Below, in pieces: positions 32,731 to 40,456 of a stretch of 64,000 nt of DNA. How positions within the stretch are numbered: the stretch's first letter is position 1; each line of letters starts with the position of its first letter. The notes below the pieces were generated by a model. It was given only the letters and a program-made list of their open reading frames with translations. It searched no databases and was not told where the DNA came from. This stretch comes from Pelomonas caseinilytica. Lineage in GTDB: Bacteria; Pseudomonadota; Gammaproteobacteria; Burkholderiales; Burkholderiaceae_C. Position numbers and translations under genes: made by a program. Location of the stretch: NCBI RefSeq assembly GCF_021353235.1, contig NZ_JAJTWT010000003.1, forward strand, positions 310,001 to 374,000, in the 5' to 3' direction.

Positions 32731-35460
32731 ATGCCCGAGCTCACCCCCAGCCAGTGGAGCCTGCTCCCCGACGAGCCGGAAGCGCCCCAGGCGCCCGATC
32801 CGCTGGTGCAGGCCGCGTCGGCCGCCCTGCGCAGCCGCGACGGCCACTTCTACGAGCTGACCGGGCAGGTCAACCACCCCGGCGAACCGCAGGCGGGCCT
32901 GGCCGAGCGCTGGAAGCGCTTCTTCGCGGCCGGCGGCGCGGCGGGCTGGCAGGAACTCAGCGCCAAGGCCCTGCGCGTGCAGCGCCGCGTGCTGGAGGAC
33001 GGCGCCAGCTACAACGTGCACAGTGACGGTCCGCCCCTGCCGGGCCTGGACGGCCACGAGGGCCTGCCGCTGGCCCGGCACTGGCCGCTGGAACTGCTGC
33101 CCATGCTCATCGAGCCGGACGAGTGGCGCGGCATCGAGGCCGGCATCGCCCAGCGGGCGCGCCTGCTGGACGCCGTCATGGCCGACATCTACGGCGAGCG
33201 CCGCCTGCTGCAGCAAGGGCTGCTGCCGGCCTCGCTGGTGCTGGCCCACCCGCAATACCTGCGCGCCATGCACGGCGCCACGCCGCCGGGCGGCGTGCAC
33301 CTGCAGGTGCTGGCCTTCGACCTGACGCGCTGTTCGGACGGGCACTGGTGGGTGGTCGGCCAGCGCACCCAGGCCGCCTCCGGCCTGGGCTACGTGCTGG
33401 AGAACCGTCTCGTCATCGCCCAGCAGTTCCCGGAGGCCTTCCGCCAGATGGCGGTGCAGCGCCTGGCCGCCAGCTACCGCGACTTCATCCAGGCGCTGAC
33501 GCGGCTGTCGCCCGCGGGCGAGCGCAGCCGTGTGGCCCTGCTCACGCCGGGGCCGCGCAACGAGACCTATTTCGAACAGGCCTTCCTGGCCCGCTACCTC
33601 GGCATCACCCTGGTGGAAGGCGCCGACCTGACGGTGCGCGCCGACAAGGTCTACCTCAAGACCCTGGCCGGGCTGGAGCGCGTGCACGTGCTGCTGCGCC
33701 GCGTGGACGACACCTGGCTCGACCCGCTGGAACTGCGGCCCGACTCCATCCTCGGCGTGCCCGGCCTGCTACAGGCCGCACGCGCTGGCGAAGTCGTCAT
33801 CGCCAACGCGCCCGGCGCGGGCTGGCTGGAAAGCCCGGGCCTCACCGCCTTCTGGCCCGCCGTGGCCGAGAGCCTGCTGGGCGAACCGCTGAAGCTGCCG
33901 GCCATCCAGAGCTGGTGGTGCGGCGAGGAGAGCGCCTGGCAGGCCCTGCGCCCGCGGCTGGCCGAGTTCATCGTCGTGCCCACCTTCTCGGCCAGCAGCA
34001 CGACGAGCAGCTTCAGCCCCATCGTGGCGGCCGAGCTCAGCGAGGAGGCCTTGCTGGAACTGGCCGACCGCATCGATGCCGACCCGACGGCCTACACCCT
34101 GCAGGCCCGCGTCAAGCCGACCAAGCAGCCGGTCTGGACGCGCGGTGCGCTGGAGCCGCGCGTGGCGGTGCTGCGCGTCTTCGCGATGACCGACGGCCGC
34201 GGCGGCTGGAAGGTGCTGCCCGGCGGCCTGACCCGGGTCGCGCCGCGCCGCGACCCCCTGGCCGATGCCTGGCTGTCCATCCAGCGCGGCTCGCTGAGCG
34301 CCGACACCTGGGTCATGACCGACGGCGAAGTCGACCCGACCACGCTGCTGTCCCAGCCGCTGCAGCCGGCCGACCTGCGCGACGTGCACTGGACCGTGAC
34401 CAGCCGGGCCGCCGAGAACCTCTTCTGGCTCGGCCGCTACACCGAGCGCGCCGAGAACAGCGCGCGGCTGGCCCGCCACGTCATCGAGGCCAGCGTCATG
34501 GTGCAGCGCGGGGCCATGCCGCCGGCCATGCTGCCGCTGCTCGATGCGCTGGCCCGCCACCACGGCCTCGTCGACCGGCGCGCGCCACCCGCCGACGACG
34601 ATCCGCGCGGCTTCGAGCGCGCCCTGCTCGCGGCCCTGCTGCCCGGCTCGGGCGTCAACAGCGTCGGCTGGAACCTGCGCGCCCTGCAGGCCTGCGCCCA
34701 GGCCCTGCGCGAGCGCCTCTCGCCCGAGGCCTGGCGCCTCATCCACGAGACCACGGCCCAGTTCGAGCAGCACCTGCGCGCCGTGCTCGACCGCCCCGGC
34801 CCGGGCGTGCCGGTCACCGACGTGCTCAACGTGCTGGCGCGCGCCGACACCCACCTGGCCGCCATCACCGGCGCCCAGACCGACCGCATGACCCGCGACG
34901 ACGGCTGGCGGCTGCTGTCCATCGGCCGCCAGATCGAGCGGCTGTCCTTCCATGCGGACGTGCTGGCCGAGACCTTCGCGCACGAAAGCGCCGGGCCGCC
35001 CCAAGATTCCGTGACCCCCTCGGGGGGCGGGCAGGGCGAAGCGCTGACCTGGGGGCATACGAACTCCCTGGCCCTCACCGAGGACGGCTTCGCCCTGCTG
35101 CTCGGCGTGTTCGACTCCACCATCACCTACCGCGCCCAGTTCCAGGCGCGCCGCGAGGCGCCGCCGCTGCTGCACCTGCTGGTGCACGACACCGAGAACC
35201 CGCGCTCGTTGGCCTGGGTGGCGCGCACCCTGCGCGACCGCTTCGCCAAGCTCGCCCGCCACGACCCCGCCTGGGCGACCGACATCGCCGCCGACCTGCC
35301 CGTGCCCGAGGCCTGGCCGCTGGCCGAGCTGGCCGCGCCCGGGCCGGCTCTGGTGGAGCACCTCCAGCGCGCCGCCGCCCAGGCCGGCGAGCTGTCCAGC
35401 CTGATCAGCCAGCGCTATTTCGCCCACGTGCTGGGCGCCGAGCAGAGGGTGTGGCAGTGA
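32731..35460 (+). CDS. Circularly permuted ATP-grasp fused to alpha-E domain
   Basis: The 909-residue protein fuses two functions encoded separately at 25075-27614. Residues about 60-530 are the permuted ATP-grasp ligase (GYVLENRLVIAQ, LTPGPRNETYFEQAFLAR, VLPGGLTRV). Residues about 560-905 are alpha-E (TSRAAENLFWLGRYTERAEN, IGRQIERLSFHADVLAETF). A short insert at about residues 760-776 (QDSVTPSGGGQGEALTWG) is encoded by a hairpin repeat and looks foreign to the helical fold. The start at 32731 has no strong ribosome site. Its stop overlaps the next GTG as GTGA. Confidence 0.9.
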   Translation: MPELTPSQWSLLPDEPEAPQAPDPLVQAASAALRSRDGHFYELTGQVNHPGEPQAGLAERWKRFFAAGGAAGWQELSAKALRVQRRVLEDGASYNVHSDGPPLPGLDGHEGLPLARHWPLELLPMLIEPDEWRGIEAGIAQRARLLDAVMADIYGERRLLQQGLLPASLVLAHPQYLRAMHGATPPGGVHLQVLAFDLTRCSDGHWWVVGQRTQAASGLGYVLENRLVIAQQFPEAFRQMAVQRLAASYRDFIQALTRLSPAGERSRVALLTPGPRNETYFEQAFLARYLGITLVEGADLTVRADKVYLKTLAGLERVHVLLRRVDDTWLDPLELRPDSILGVPGLLQAARAGEVVIANAPGAGWLESPGLTAFWPAVAESLLGEPLKLPAIQSWWCGEESAWQALRPRLAEFIVVPTFSASSTTSSFSPIVAAELSEEALLELADRIDADPTAYTLQARVKPTKQPVWTRGALEPRVAVLRVFAMTDGRGGWKVLPGGLTRVAPRRDPLADAWLSIQRGSLSADTWVMTDGEVDPTTLLSQPLQPADLRDVHWTVTSRAAENLFWLGRYTERAENSARLARHVIEASVMVQRGAMPPAMLPLLDALARHHGLVDRRAPPADDDPRGFERALLAALLPGSGVNSVGWNLRALQACAQALRERLSPEAWRLIHETTAQFEQHLRAVLDRPGPGVPVTDVLNVLARADTHLAAITGAQTDRMTRDDGWRLLSIGRQIERLSFHADVLAETFAHESAGPPQDSVTPSGGGQGEALTWGHTNSLALTEDGFALLLGVFDSTITYRAQFQARREAPPLLHLLVHDTENPRSLAWVARTLRDRFAKLARHDPAWATDIAADLPVPEAWPLAELAAPGPALVEHLQRAAAQAGELSSLISQRYFAHVLGAEQRVWQ
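35000..35062. repeat. Hairpin repeat inserted within the ATP-grasp/alpha-E gene
   Basis: CCCCC-TC-GGGGG (35015-35026) with flanking GCC/GGC-rich sequence and GGGCGAAGCGCTGACCTGGG resembles the CCCTCGGGGGGCGG tails of the extragenic repeats at 14.58 and 54.56 kb. It keeps the reading frame and adds about 18-20 glycine/serine-rich residues. Confidence 0.6.
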
Positions 35461-36377
35461 CGGCTCGCCTCGCGGTCCACCACGTCACCGAGTACACCTA
35501 CGAGGCCTCGGTGGAATGGGCCCATCACGCGGCCTGCCTCGCGCCGCGGGACACGCCCTGGCAGACGGTCAGCGGCTGGCGCCTCAGCATCGACCCCCTG
35601 CCCGACGGCTGGGGCATCGAGGGCCTGGAGCTCGATGCCGCCGAACTGGCCCGTCATCTGCGCCGCGACCCCTGGGGCAACCGGCACCTGAGCTTCGGCC
35701 ACGCCCGCGTCCACGAGAAGCTGGTCGTGGACAGCCGGTTCGTCGCTTTGCTGCGAGACCGCCCCGACCCCGATCCCGGCCGCGGGCCGGCCTGGGAGGC
35801 GGTGGCAGCCGGCCTGCGCTACCGGGCGGGCCGCGCGCTGCAAGAGGCCGACGAGTTCGCCCTGGCCTCGCCCTATGCCGCGCCGGACGGCACGCTCGCC
35901 GCCTTCGCGCGCCGCGCCTTCTTGCCGGGGCGCACGCTGGCGGCCGGCGGCCTGGCGCTGATGCACCAGATCCACGAGACCCTGCACTACCTTCCACAGA
36001 GCACGACGGTCGCCACCCGCGCCGCCGACGCCCTGGCCCAGCGCAGCGGCGTGTGCCAGGACTTCGCCCACATCTTCATCGCGGCCTGCCGCGGCCTGGG
36101 CCTGGCGGCGCGTTATGTCAGCGGCTATCTGCTGACCCGTCCGCCCGAGGGAGCGCCCAAGCTCGTCGGCGCCGACGCTTCGCATGCCTGGGTCGAGCTG
36201 TGGTGCCCGGAGCAGGGCTGGCTGGCGCTGGACCCGACCAACGACGTCGCCGCGGGCCTGGACCATGTCACGCTGGCGTGGGGGCGGGACTATGCGGACG
36301 TGGCGCCGTTGAGGGGGGTGCTGCGGGGGGGAGGGGTGGCGACGTTGCGGGTGGGGGTGACGGTGGAGCCGGTTTGA
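35457..36377 (+). CDS. Transglutaminase-like cysteine protease
   Basis: The 306-residue protein has an N-terminal beta domain (LAVHHVTEYTYE) and a transglutaminase core with C200 (SGVCQDFAH), H243 (ASHAW) and D259 (LDPTND), the full triad. It starts with GTG 35457 overlapping the TGA of the previous gene, so it is translationally coupled to the ATP-grasp/alpha-E fusion. In these loci it is expected to cleave or transfer peptides made by the ligases. No signal peptide is visible, so it is likely cytoplasmic. Confidence 0.9.
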   Translation: MTARLAVHHVTEYTYEASVEWAHHAACLAPRDTPWQTVSGWRLSIDPLPDGWGIEGLELDAAELARHLRRDPWGNRHLSFGHARVHEKLVVDSRFVALLRDRPDPDPGRGPAWEAVAAGLRYRAGRALQEADEFALASPYAAPDGTLAAFARRAFLPGRTLAAGGLALMHQIHETLHYLPQSTTVATRAADALAQRSGVCQDFAHIFIAACRGLGLAARYVSGYLLTRPPEGAPKLVGADASHAWVELWCPEQGWLALDPTNDVAAGLDHVTLAWGRDYADVAPLRGVLRGGGVATLRVGVTVEPV

Positions 36378-36419
36378 TGGCTGTTGCCTGCGGCCTTCCC
36401 GTTCGATGCGCTTGTGTGT

Positions 36420-37030
36420 CGGGTAGCTTTTGCGGGGAGCCTTTGGCGTTCGTTACACCGCGCCGGGAGTCCGCCCCGGCGGGCGGGTGACTTTTCTCTG
36501 TCGCGCCAGAGAAAAGTCACCAAAAGAGAGGCGCTGAACCGCAAGCTGGCAGCAGCCTGCCAAGGCCCGCGCGCGAAAACGACCGCCCGGCTACCGCCCA
36601 GAAGCGACCCGCTGCGCTCTCGCCGCTGTCCCTATGCCGAGCACCACGTATCGGACCTTCACGCCGGTTAACGCCGGCTGCACGCCGGGCTCACCAGTGA
36701 AGGCACCACCCGCCACGACGCGTCGCCCGAGCGACGCTTGCATTGCTTGAATTTCCACTCGTGAGCACGGCGTGCAGCCGCGCGTTAGGCGGGCTGGCGG
36801 TGGATGGATGGTTCTGGTGATAAGGACAGCGGCGAGAGCGAAGCGGCTCGCCTCGAGGTGCTTCTTGGCGTTCAGCGCATCAAGGCCCTCGATTGAGGGC
36901 GCCTCTTCTTTGGTGACTTTCTTCTGGCGCGACAGAAGAAAGTTACCCGCCCTCGCGGGGCGGATTCCCGCGGCGGTGCACCGAGTTGCAAAGGCTTTCA
37001 GCAAAAGCAACCCACAACACGGCGCACCGA
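36420..37030. repeat. Long nested palindromic extragenic element, copy 2
   Basis: The 788 bp between the transglutaminase and dioxygenase genes is filled by a second copy of the nested element at 10.9-11.5 kb. It has hairpins ACTTTTCTCTG/CAGAGAAAAGT (36490-36517) and ACTTTCTTCTG/CAGAAGAAAGT (about 36916-36942), outer arms from 36428 and to about 37009, inner 29-base arms starting at 36604, and the attC-like core at 36666-36790. The left hairpin differs from copy 1 at paired positions. No real gene is seen. Confidence 0.87.
36666..36790 (+). repeat. attC-like core of the nested element, copy 2
   Basis: GGTTAAC (36666-36672) and GTTAGGC (36784-36790) enclose 125 bp, the same length as in copy 1. 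The central stem is GCGTCG-CCCGAG-CGACGC (36720-36737), where copy 1 has GCGCCG-CCCGAG-CGGCGC. The C-to-T and G-to-A changes are paired, so the stem is kept. Confidence 0.5.
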
Positions 37031-37165
37031 GCCGCAAAAGCTCGACGCAAAAGCAACCCAACCAAACAGCGCAGCGCCCCATATGTCACCCCCGACACAA
37101 TCTGCAAACCCTGGCGATACATCCCCCCGGTGCAATCCCGTCGTCCCCCTCACCGCACCACCGCC

Positions 37166-38044
37166 ATGCCCCAAGACCACGACTCCCATCTCGGCCTGTC
37201 CCATGACCTCAGCCGCCTGCACCAACAGGCCTTCGAGCGCCGCACCGCCCTGCGCTGGCTCCTCGGCGCCGGTGCCGGCGCGATGGGGATGAGCGGCTGC
37301 GGCGGAGGCGGCTCGGCGGCCGCCTCCACGACCTCGTCCTCCGGCTCTTCGAGCAGTTCGGACACCACCGGCTCCACCTCGACGAGCAGCAGCAGTTGCT
37401 CCCTCATCCCGAGCGAGACCGAAGGCCCCTATCCGGGCGACGGCTCCAACAACGGCGCCAGCGGCAGCGTCGCCAACGCCCTGGCCCTCAGCGGCATCGT
37501 GCGCAGCGACATCCGCGCCAGCATCGCCGGCGCTACCGGGGTCGCCACCGGCGTGCCGCTGCAGGTCATCATCGAACTCGTGAACACCAACGCGTCCTGC
37601 GCCGACCTCTCCGGCTACGCCGTCTACCTCTGGCATTGCGATGCCGAGGGCCGCTACTCCATGTACTCCAGCGGCGCCACCGCCGAGAACTACCTGCGCG
37701 GCGTGCAGGCCACCGGCAGCGACGGCACCGCCGTGTTCCAGACCATCTATCCGGGCTGCTACGCTGGCCGCGTGCCCCACATCCACTTCGAGATCTACCG
37801 CAGCACCACCACGGCGACGAACTGGAACAACAAGCTGCGCACCTCGCAGATGTGCTTCCCCGCCGACGTGAGCAGCGCCGTCTACGCCACCAGCGGCTAC
37901 GGCAGCAGCGCGGCCAACAACGCGGCCATCGGCCTCGCCACCGACGGCATCTTCAGCGACGGCTACGCCACCCAGATCGCCACGGTGACCGGCTCTGCCA
38001 GCGCCGGCTACGTGGCCCGTTTGAAAGTGGGCATCGCCGCATGA
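37166..38044 (+). CDS. Exported intradiol ring-cleavage dioxygenase-like protein
   Basis: The 292-residue protein has an N-terminal RRTALRWLLGAGAGAM segment that resembles a Tat or lipoprotein signal with lipobox-like MSGC (C45). A ~30-residue serine-rich linker and a catechol-dioxygenase fold follow. All four Fe(III) ligands are present: Y164 (GRYSMYS), Y199 (PGCYAGR), H205 and H207 (PHIHFE); SETEGPYPG opens the domain. Exported proteins of this family are common, with mostly unknown substrates. Its stop overlaps the next response regulator gene (ATGA), so it is co-expressed with a two-component system. Confidence 0.85.
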   Translation: MPQDHDSHLGLSHDLSRLHQQAFERRTALRWLLGAGAGAMGMSGCGGGGSAAASTTSSSGSSSSSDTTGSTSTSSSSCSLIPSETEGPYPGDGSNNGASGSVANALALSGIVRSDIRASIAGATGVATGVPLQVIIELVNTNASCADLSGYAVYLWHCDAEGRYSMYSSGATAENYLRGVQATGSDGTAVFQTIYPGCYAGRVPHIHFEIYRSTTTATNWNNKLRTSQMCFPADVSSAVYATSGYGSSAANNAAIGLATDGIFSDGYATQIATVTGSASAGYVARLKVGIAA

Positions 38045-38754
38045 TGGGACGCTGCCTGGTCGTCGACGACGACGCCGAGATCCGCACCAGCCTGACGGCC
38101 TATCTGGAGGGCTTCGGCTGGCAGGTCAGCGCGGCGGCGGACGGCCAGGGCATGCGCCAGGCGCTCGCGGCGGCGCGGATGGACGTCATCGTGCTCGACC
38201 TGATGCTGCCCGGCGAGGACGGCCTCGCGCTGCTGCGCTGGCTGGCCACCCAGCCCGATGCACCCCCGGTCCTCATGCTGACGGCACGCGGCGACACCAT
38301 GAGCCGGGTCGTCGGCCTGGAACTCGGCGCGGACGACTACCTCGCCAAGCCCTTCGAGCCGCGCGAACTCGTCGCCCGGCTGCAGGCTCTCGTCAGGCGC
38401 GCCAGCAAGGGCGGCCAGGCTGCGACCGAGGATACGCGGCTGCTGCGCTTCGGGCGCTGGCGCTTCGACCGCATGACGCGCCAGCTGATCCGCGCCGACG
38501 AGGTCGGCATCGCCCTGTCCAGCGCCGAGTTCCGGCTGCTGGCGGCCTTCGTGCAGCGGCCCGGACGGGTGCTCAGCCGTGACCAGCTCATCGAGCTGAC
38601 CCGCGCGCCCGGCGTCGAGGTCAACGACCGCAGCATCGACTTGGCCGTCTCGCGCCTGCGCGCCAAGCTGGGCGACACGGCGCGCGAGCCCAGCCTCATC
38701 CGCACGGTGCGCGGCGAGGGCTATCTTTTCGACGCCGAGGTGAGCGCATGCTGA
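38041..38754 (+). CDS. OmpR-family response regulator
   Basis: The 237-residue product has a receiver with phosphoacceptor D53 (VLDLMLPGEDG), acidic pocket DDD (9-11) and K in YLAKPFEP, then a winged-helix DNA-binding domain (NDRSIDLAVSRLRAKLGD, IRTVRGEGYLF). It overlaps the dioxygenase stop by 4 bp and the kinase start by 7 bp, so all three are coupled. It is probably phosphorylated by the adjacent kinase. Confidence 0.92.
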   Translation: MMGRCLVVDDDAEIRTSLTAYLEGFGWQVSAAADGQGMRQALAAARMDVIVLDLMLPGEDGLALLRWLATQPDAPPVLMLTARGDTMSRVVGLELGADDYLAKPFEPRELVARLQALVRRASKGGQAATEDTRLLRFGRWRFDRMTRQLIRADEVGIALSSAEFRLLAAFVQRPGRVLSRDQLIELTRAPGVEVNDRSIDLAVSRLRAKLGDTAREPSLIRTVRGEGYLFDAEVSAC

Positions 38755-39887
38755 GACCATGGAAGGACTGGGACCGGCTCGGCCTGCGGCTGTTCCTGCT
38801 GATGTGGGCCGCCCTGGCGCTGAGCCACCTGGCCGCCTGGCTGCTGGTCTCGCAGACCTGGCATGGCCTGGCCGGCCTGCCCCCGGAGCTGCCGCCGCAG
38901 CATGCCGACGGCGGCCCGCCGCCGCGGCTTGGGGGCGAACCACCCGGCTTCGACGGCGAGGGACCGCCGCACCGCAGGCACGGGCCCGACGAGCTGCATG
39001 TGCCCACCTTCCCGTCTCTGCCGCCCGCGCTGCCCTGGCGCTCCAGCCTCATCGACTACGGCGTTCGCCTCGCCCTCATCGCGCTGGCGGCCTGGTGGGG
39101 CTCGCGCTGGCTCGCCCGTCCGGTGCGGCGGCTCGTCGGCGCGGCGCAGGGGCTCACGCCGGCCCTGGCCCAGGGGCGGGCGGTGCCCACGCTGAGCGAG
39201 GAGGAGGGCACCCGCGAGGTGCGCGAGGCCGCCGCCGTCTTCAACCGCATGGCGGCCGAGCTCAGCAGCCAGTTCGAGGAGCGCGGGCTGATGATGGCCG
39301 CCATCTCCCACGACCTGCGCACGCCGCTGACGCGCATGCGGCTGCGGCTGGAGACGGGCGAGGTCGAGGCCAGGGTGCGCGAGCGCTGCATCGAGGACCT
39401 GCGCGAGATGAACCGCCTGGTGGAGAGCGTCATCGAGGTCTTCCGCCCCGCGCAAGCCTCGCCGGCCCAGCGCGTCGACCTCTCCGCCCTGGCGCAGTCG
39501 GCCGTGGACGACCTCGCCGAGGCTGGCGCTGCGGTCAGCTTCGACGGGCCGCCGGCCGTGGTCAGCGCCGATCCCGTGGCGTTGCGCCGCGTCATCGACA
39601 ACCTCGTCGGCAACGCGCTGCGTTATGCCGGCAACGCCCGTGTCAGCGTGCAGCTCGCGGCCGGCGTGACCCGGCTGGTCGTCGAGGACGACGGGCCCGG
39701 CATCCCCGAGGCCGAGCTGGAACGCGTGCGCCAGCCCTTCCGCCGCCTGGAGGGCTCGCGCAACCGCGAGACGGGCGGCGCGGGCCTGGGCCTGTACATC
39801 GCCCAGCAGCTGGTGCGGCGCCAGGGCGCGGCCCTGGTGCTGGCCAACCGGCCCGAAGGCGGCCTGCGGGCCGAGGTGGTGTTCTAG
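38748..39887 (+). CDS. Sensor histidine kinase, EnvZ-like
   Basis: This is a 379-residue inner-membrane kinase with transmembrane helices near residues 14-36 and 104-124. The ~65-residue periplasmic loop is unusually proline/glycine-rich (PPRLGGEPPGFDGEGPPHRR). A HAMP linker, phosphoacceptor H188 (AISHDLRTPLTR), N box (NLVGNALRYAG) and G box (GAGLGLYIAQQL) follow. The periplasmic loop has many histidines and could sense metal or pH, which is inference. Its stop overlaps that of the convergent cupin gene by 4 bp. Confidence 0.92.
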   Translation: MLRPWKDWDRLGLRLFLLMWAALALSHLAAWLLVSQTWHGLAGLPPELPPQHADGGPPPRLGGEPPGFDGEGPPHRRHGPDELHVPTFPSLPPALPWRSSLIDYGVRLALIALAAWWGSRWLARPVRRLVGAAQGLTPALAQGRAVPTLSEEEGTREVREAAAVFNRMAAELSSQFEERGLMMAAISHDLRTPLTRMRLRLETGEVEARVRERCIEDLREMNRLVESVIEVFRPAQASPAQRVDLSALAQSAVDDLAEAGAAVSFDGPPAVVSADPVALRRVIDNLVGNALRYAGNARVSVQLAAGVTRLVVEDDGPGIPEAELERVRQPFRRLEGSRNRETGGAGLGLYIAQQLVRRQGAALVLANRPEGGLRAEVVF

Positions 39888-40381
39888 CCGGCGTTGCCCA
39901 GCCTCGGCGCCAGGCCCCGCTGCGCGCAGAAGTCGCGGTAGGCCGCCTCGCGGTCTGCCGCGGTGATGCGGCGCTCGACCACGCCGCGCGGGCCGAGGTA
40001 GTCCACGTCGCCACGCACGACGACGTGCAGCACCAGGACCTCGTCGCCGACGGCCTCCCAGCTGTCGACGTTGCCGCTGGGTTCGTAGACGTAATCACCC
40101 GGGCCGATGATGCGGCCGTCGTCCAGGCGCCGGCGGCCCTGCAGGTTCAGGCCGTGCACCTCGCCGTGATGGCGGTGCAGGGTCAGCCGGGTGCCCGGCG
40201 CCAGGCGCATCAGCTCGACCCAGCCCCGGCCGCGCCCCTCGTCGGGCAGGAACTGCAGCGGCAGCGACCACTTGCCCTCGCCCTCGGGCATCCAGGCATC
40301 GAGGCCGGCGCGCCGCAGCGCGGCGCTGACGTGTACGGCGGCCTCGGGCGTGAGGCCTTCGAGAGGGGAGTCGGGGTTCAT
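39884..40381 (-). CDS. Cupin-domain protein (dihydroxyacetophenone dioxygenase-like)
   Basis: The 165-residue single-domain cupin carries a metal site (LTLHRHHGEVHGLNLQGRR) followed by GPGDYVYEPSGNVDSW. The order resembles 2,4'-dihydroxyacetophenone dioxygenase-type cupins, but the substrate cannot be told. It is divergent from a MocR regulator 76 bp away, a layout in which the regulator usually controls the neighbour. Confidence 0.8.
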   Translation of the reverse strand: MNPDSPLEGLTPEAAVHVSAALRRAGLDAWMPEGEGKWSLPLQFLPDEGRGRGWVELMRLAPGTRLTLHRHHGEVHGLNLQGRRRLDDGRIIGPGDYVYEPSGNVDSWEAVGDEVLVLHVVVRGDVDYLGPRGVVERRITAADREAAYRDFCAQRGLAPRLGNAG

Positions 40382-40456
40382 GCGGGCTCCGGTGTGAAAG
40401 GCGCTTAGAGTGCCGCTTCGCATGGCTCCGTGAAAGGGCCAAGACACCTTCGATGC

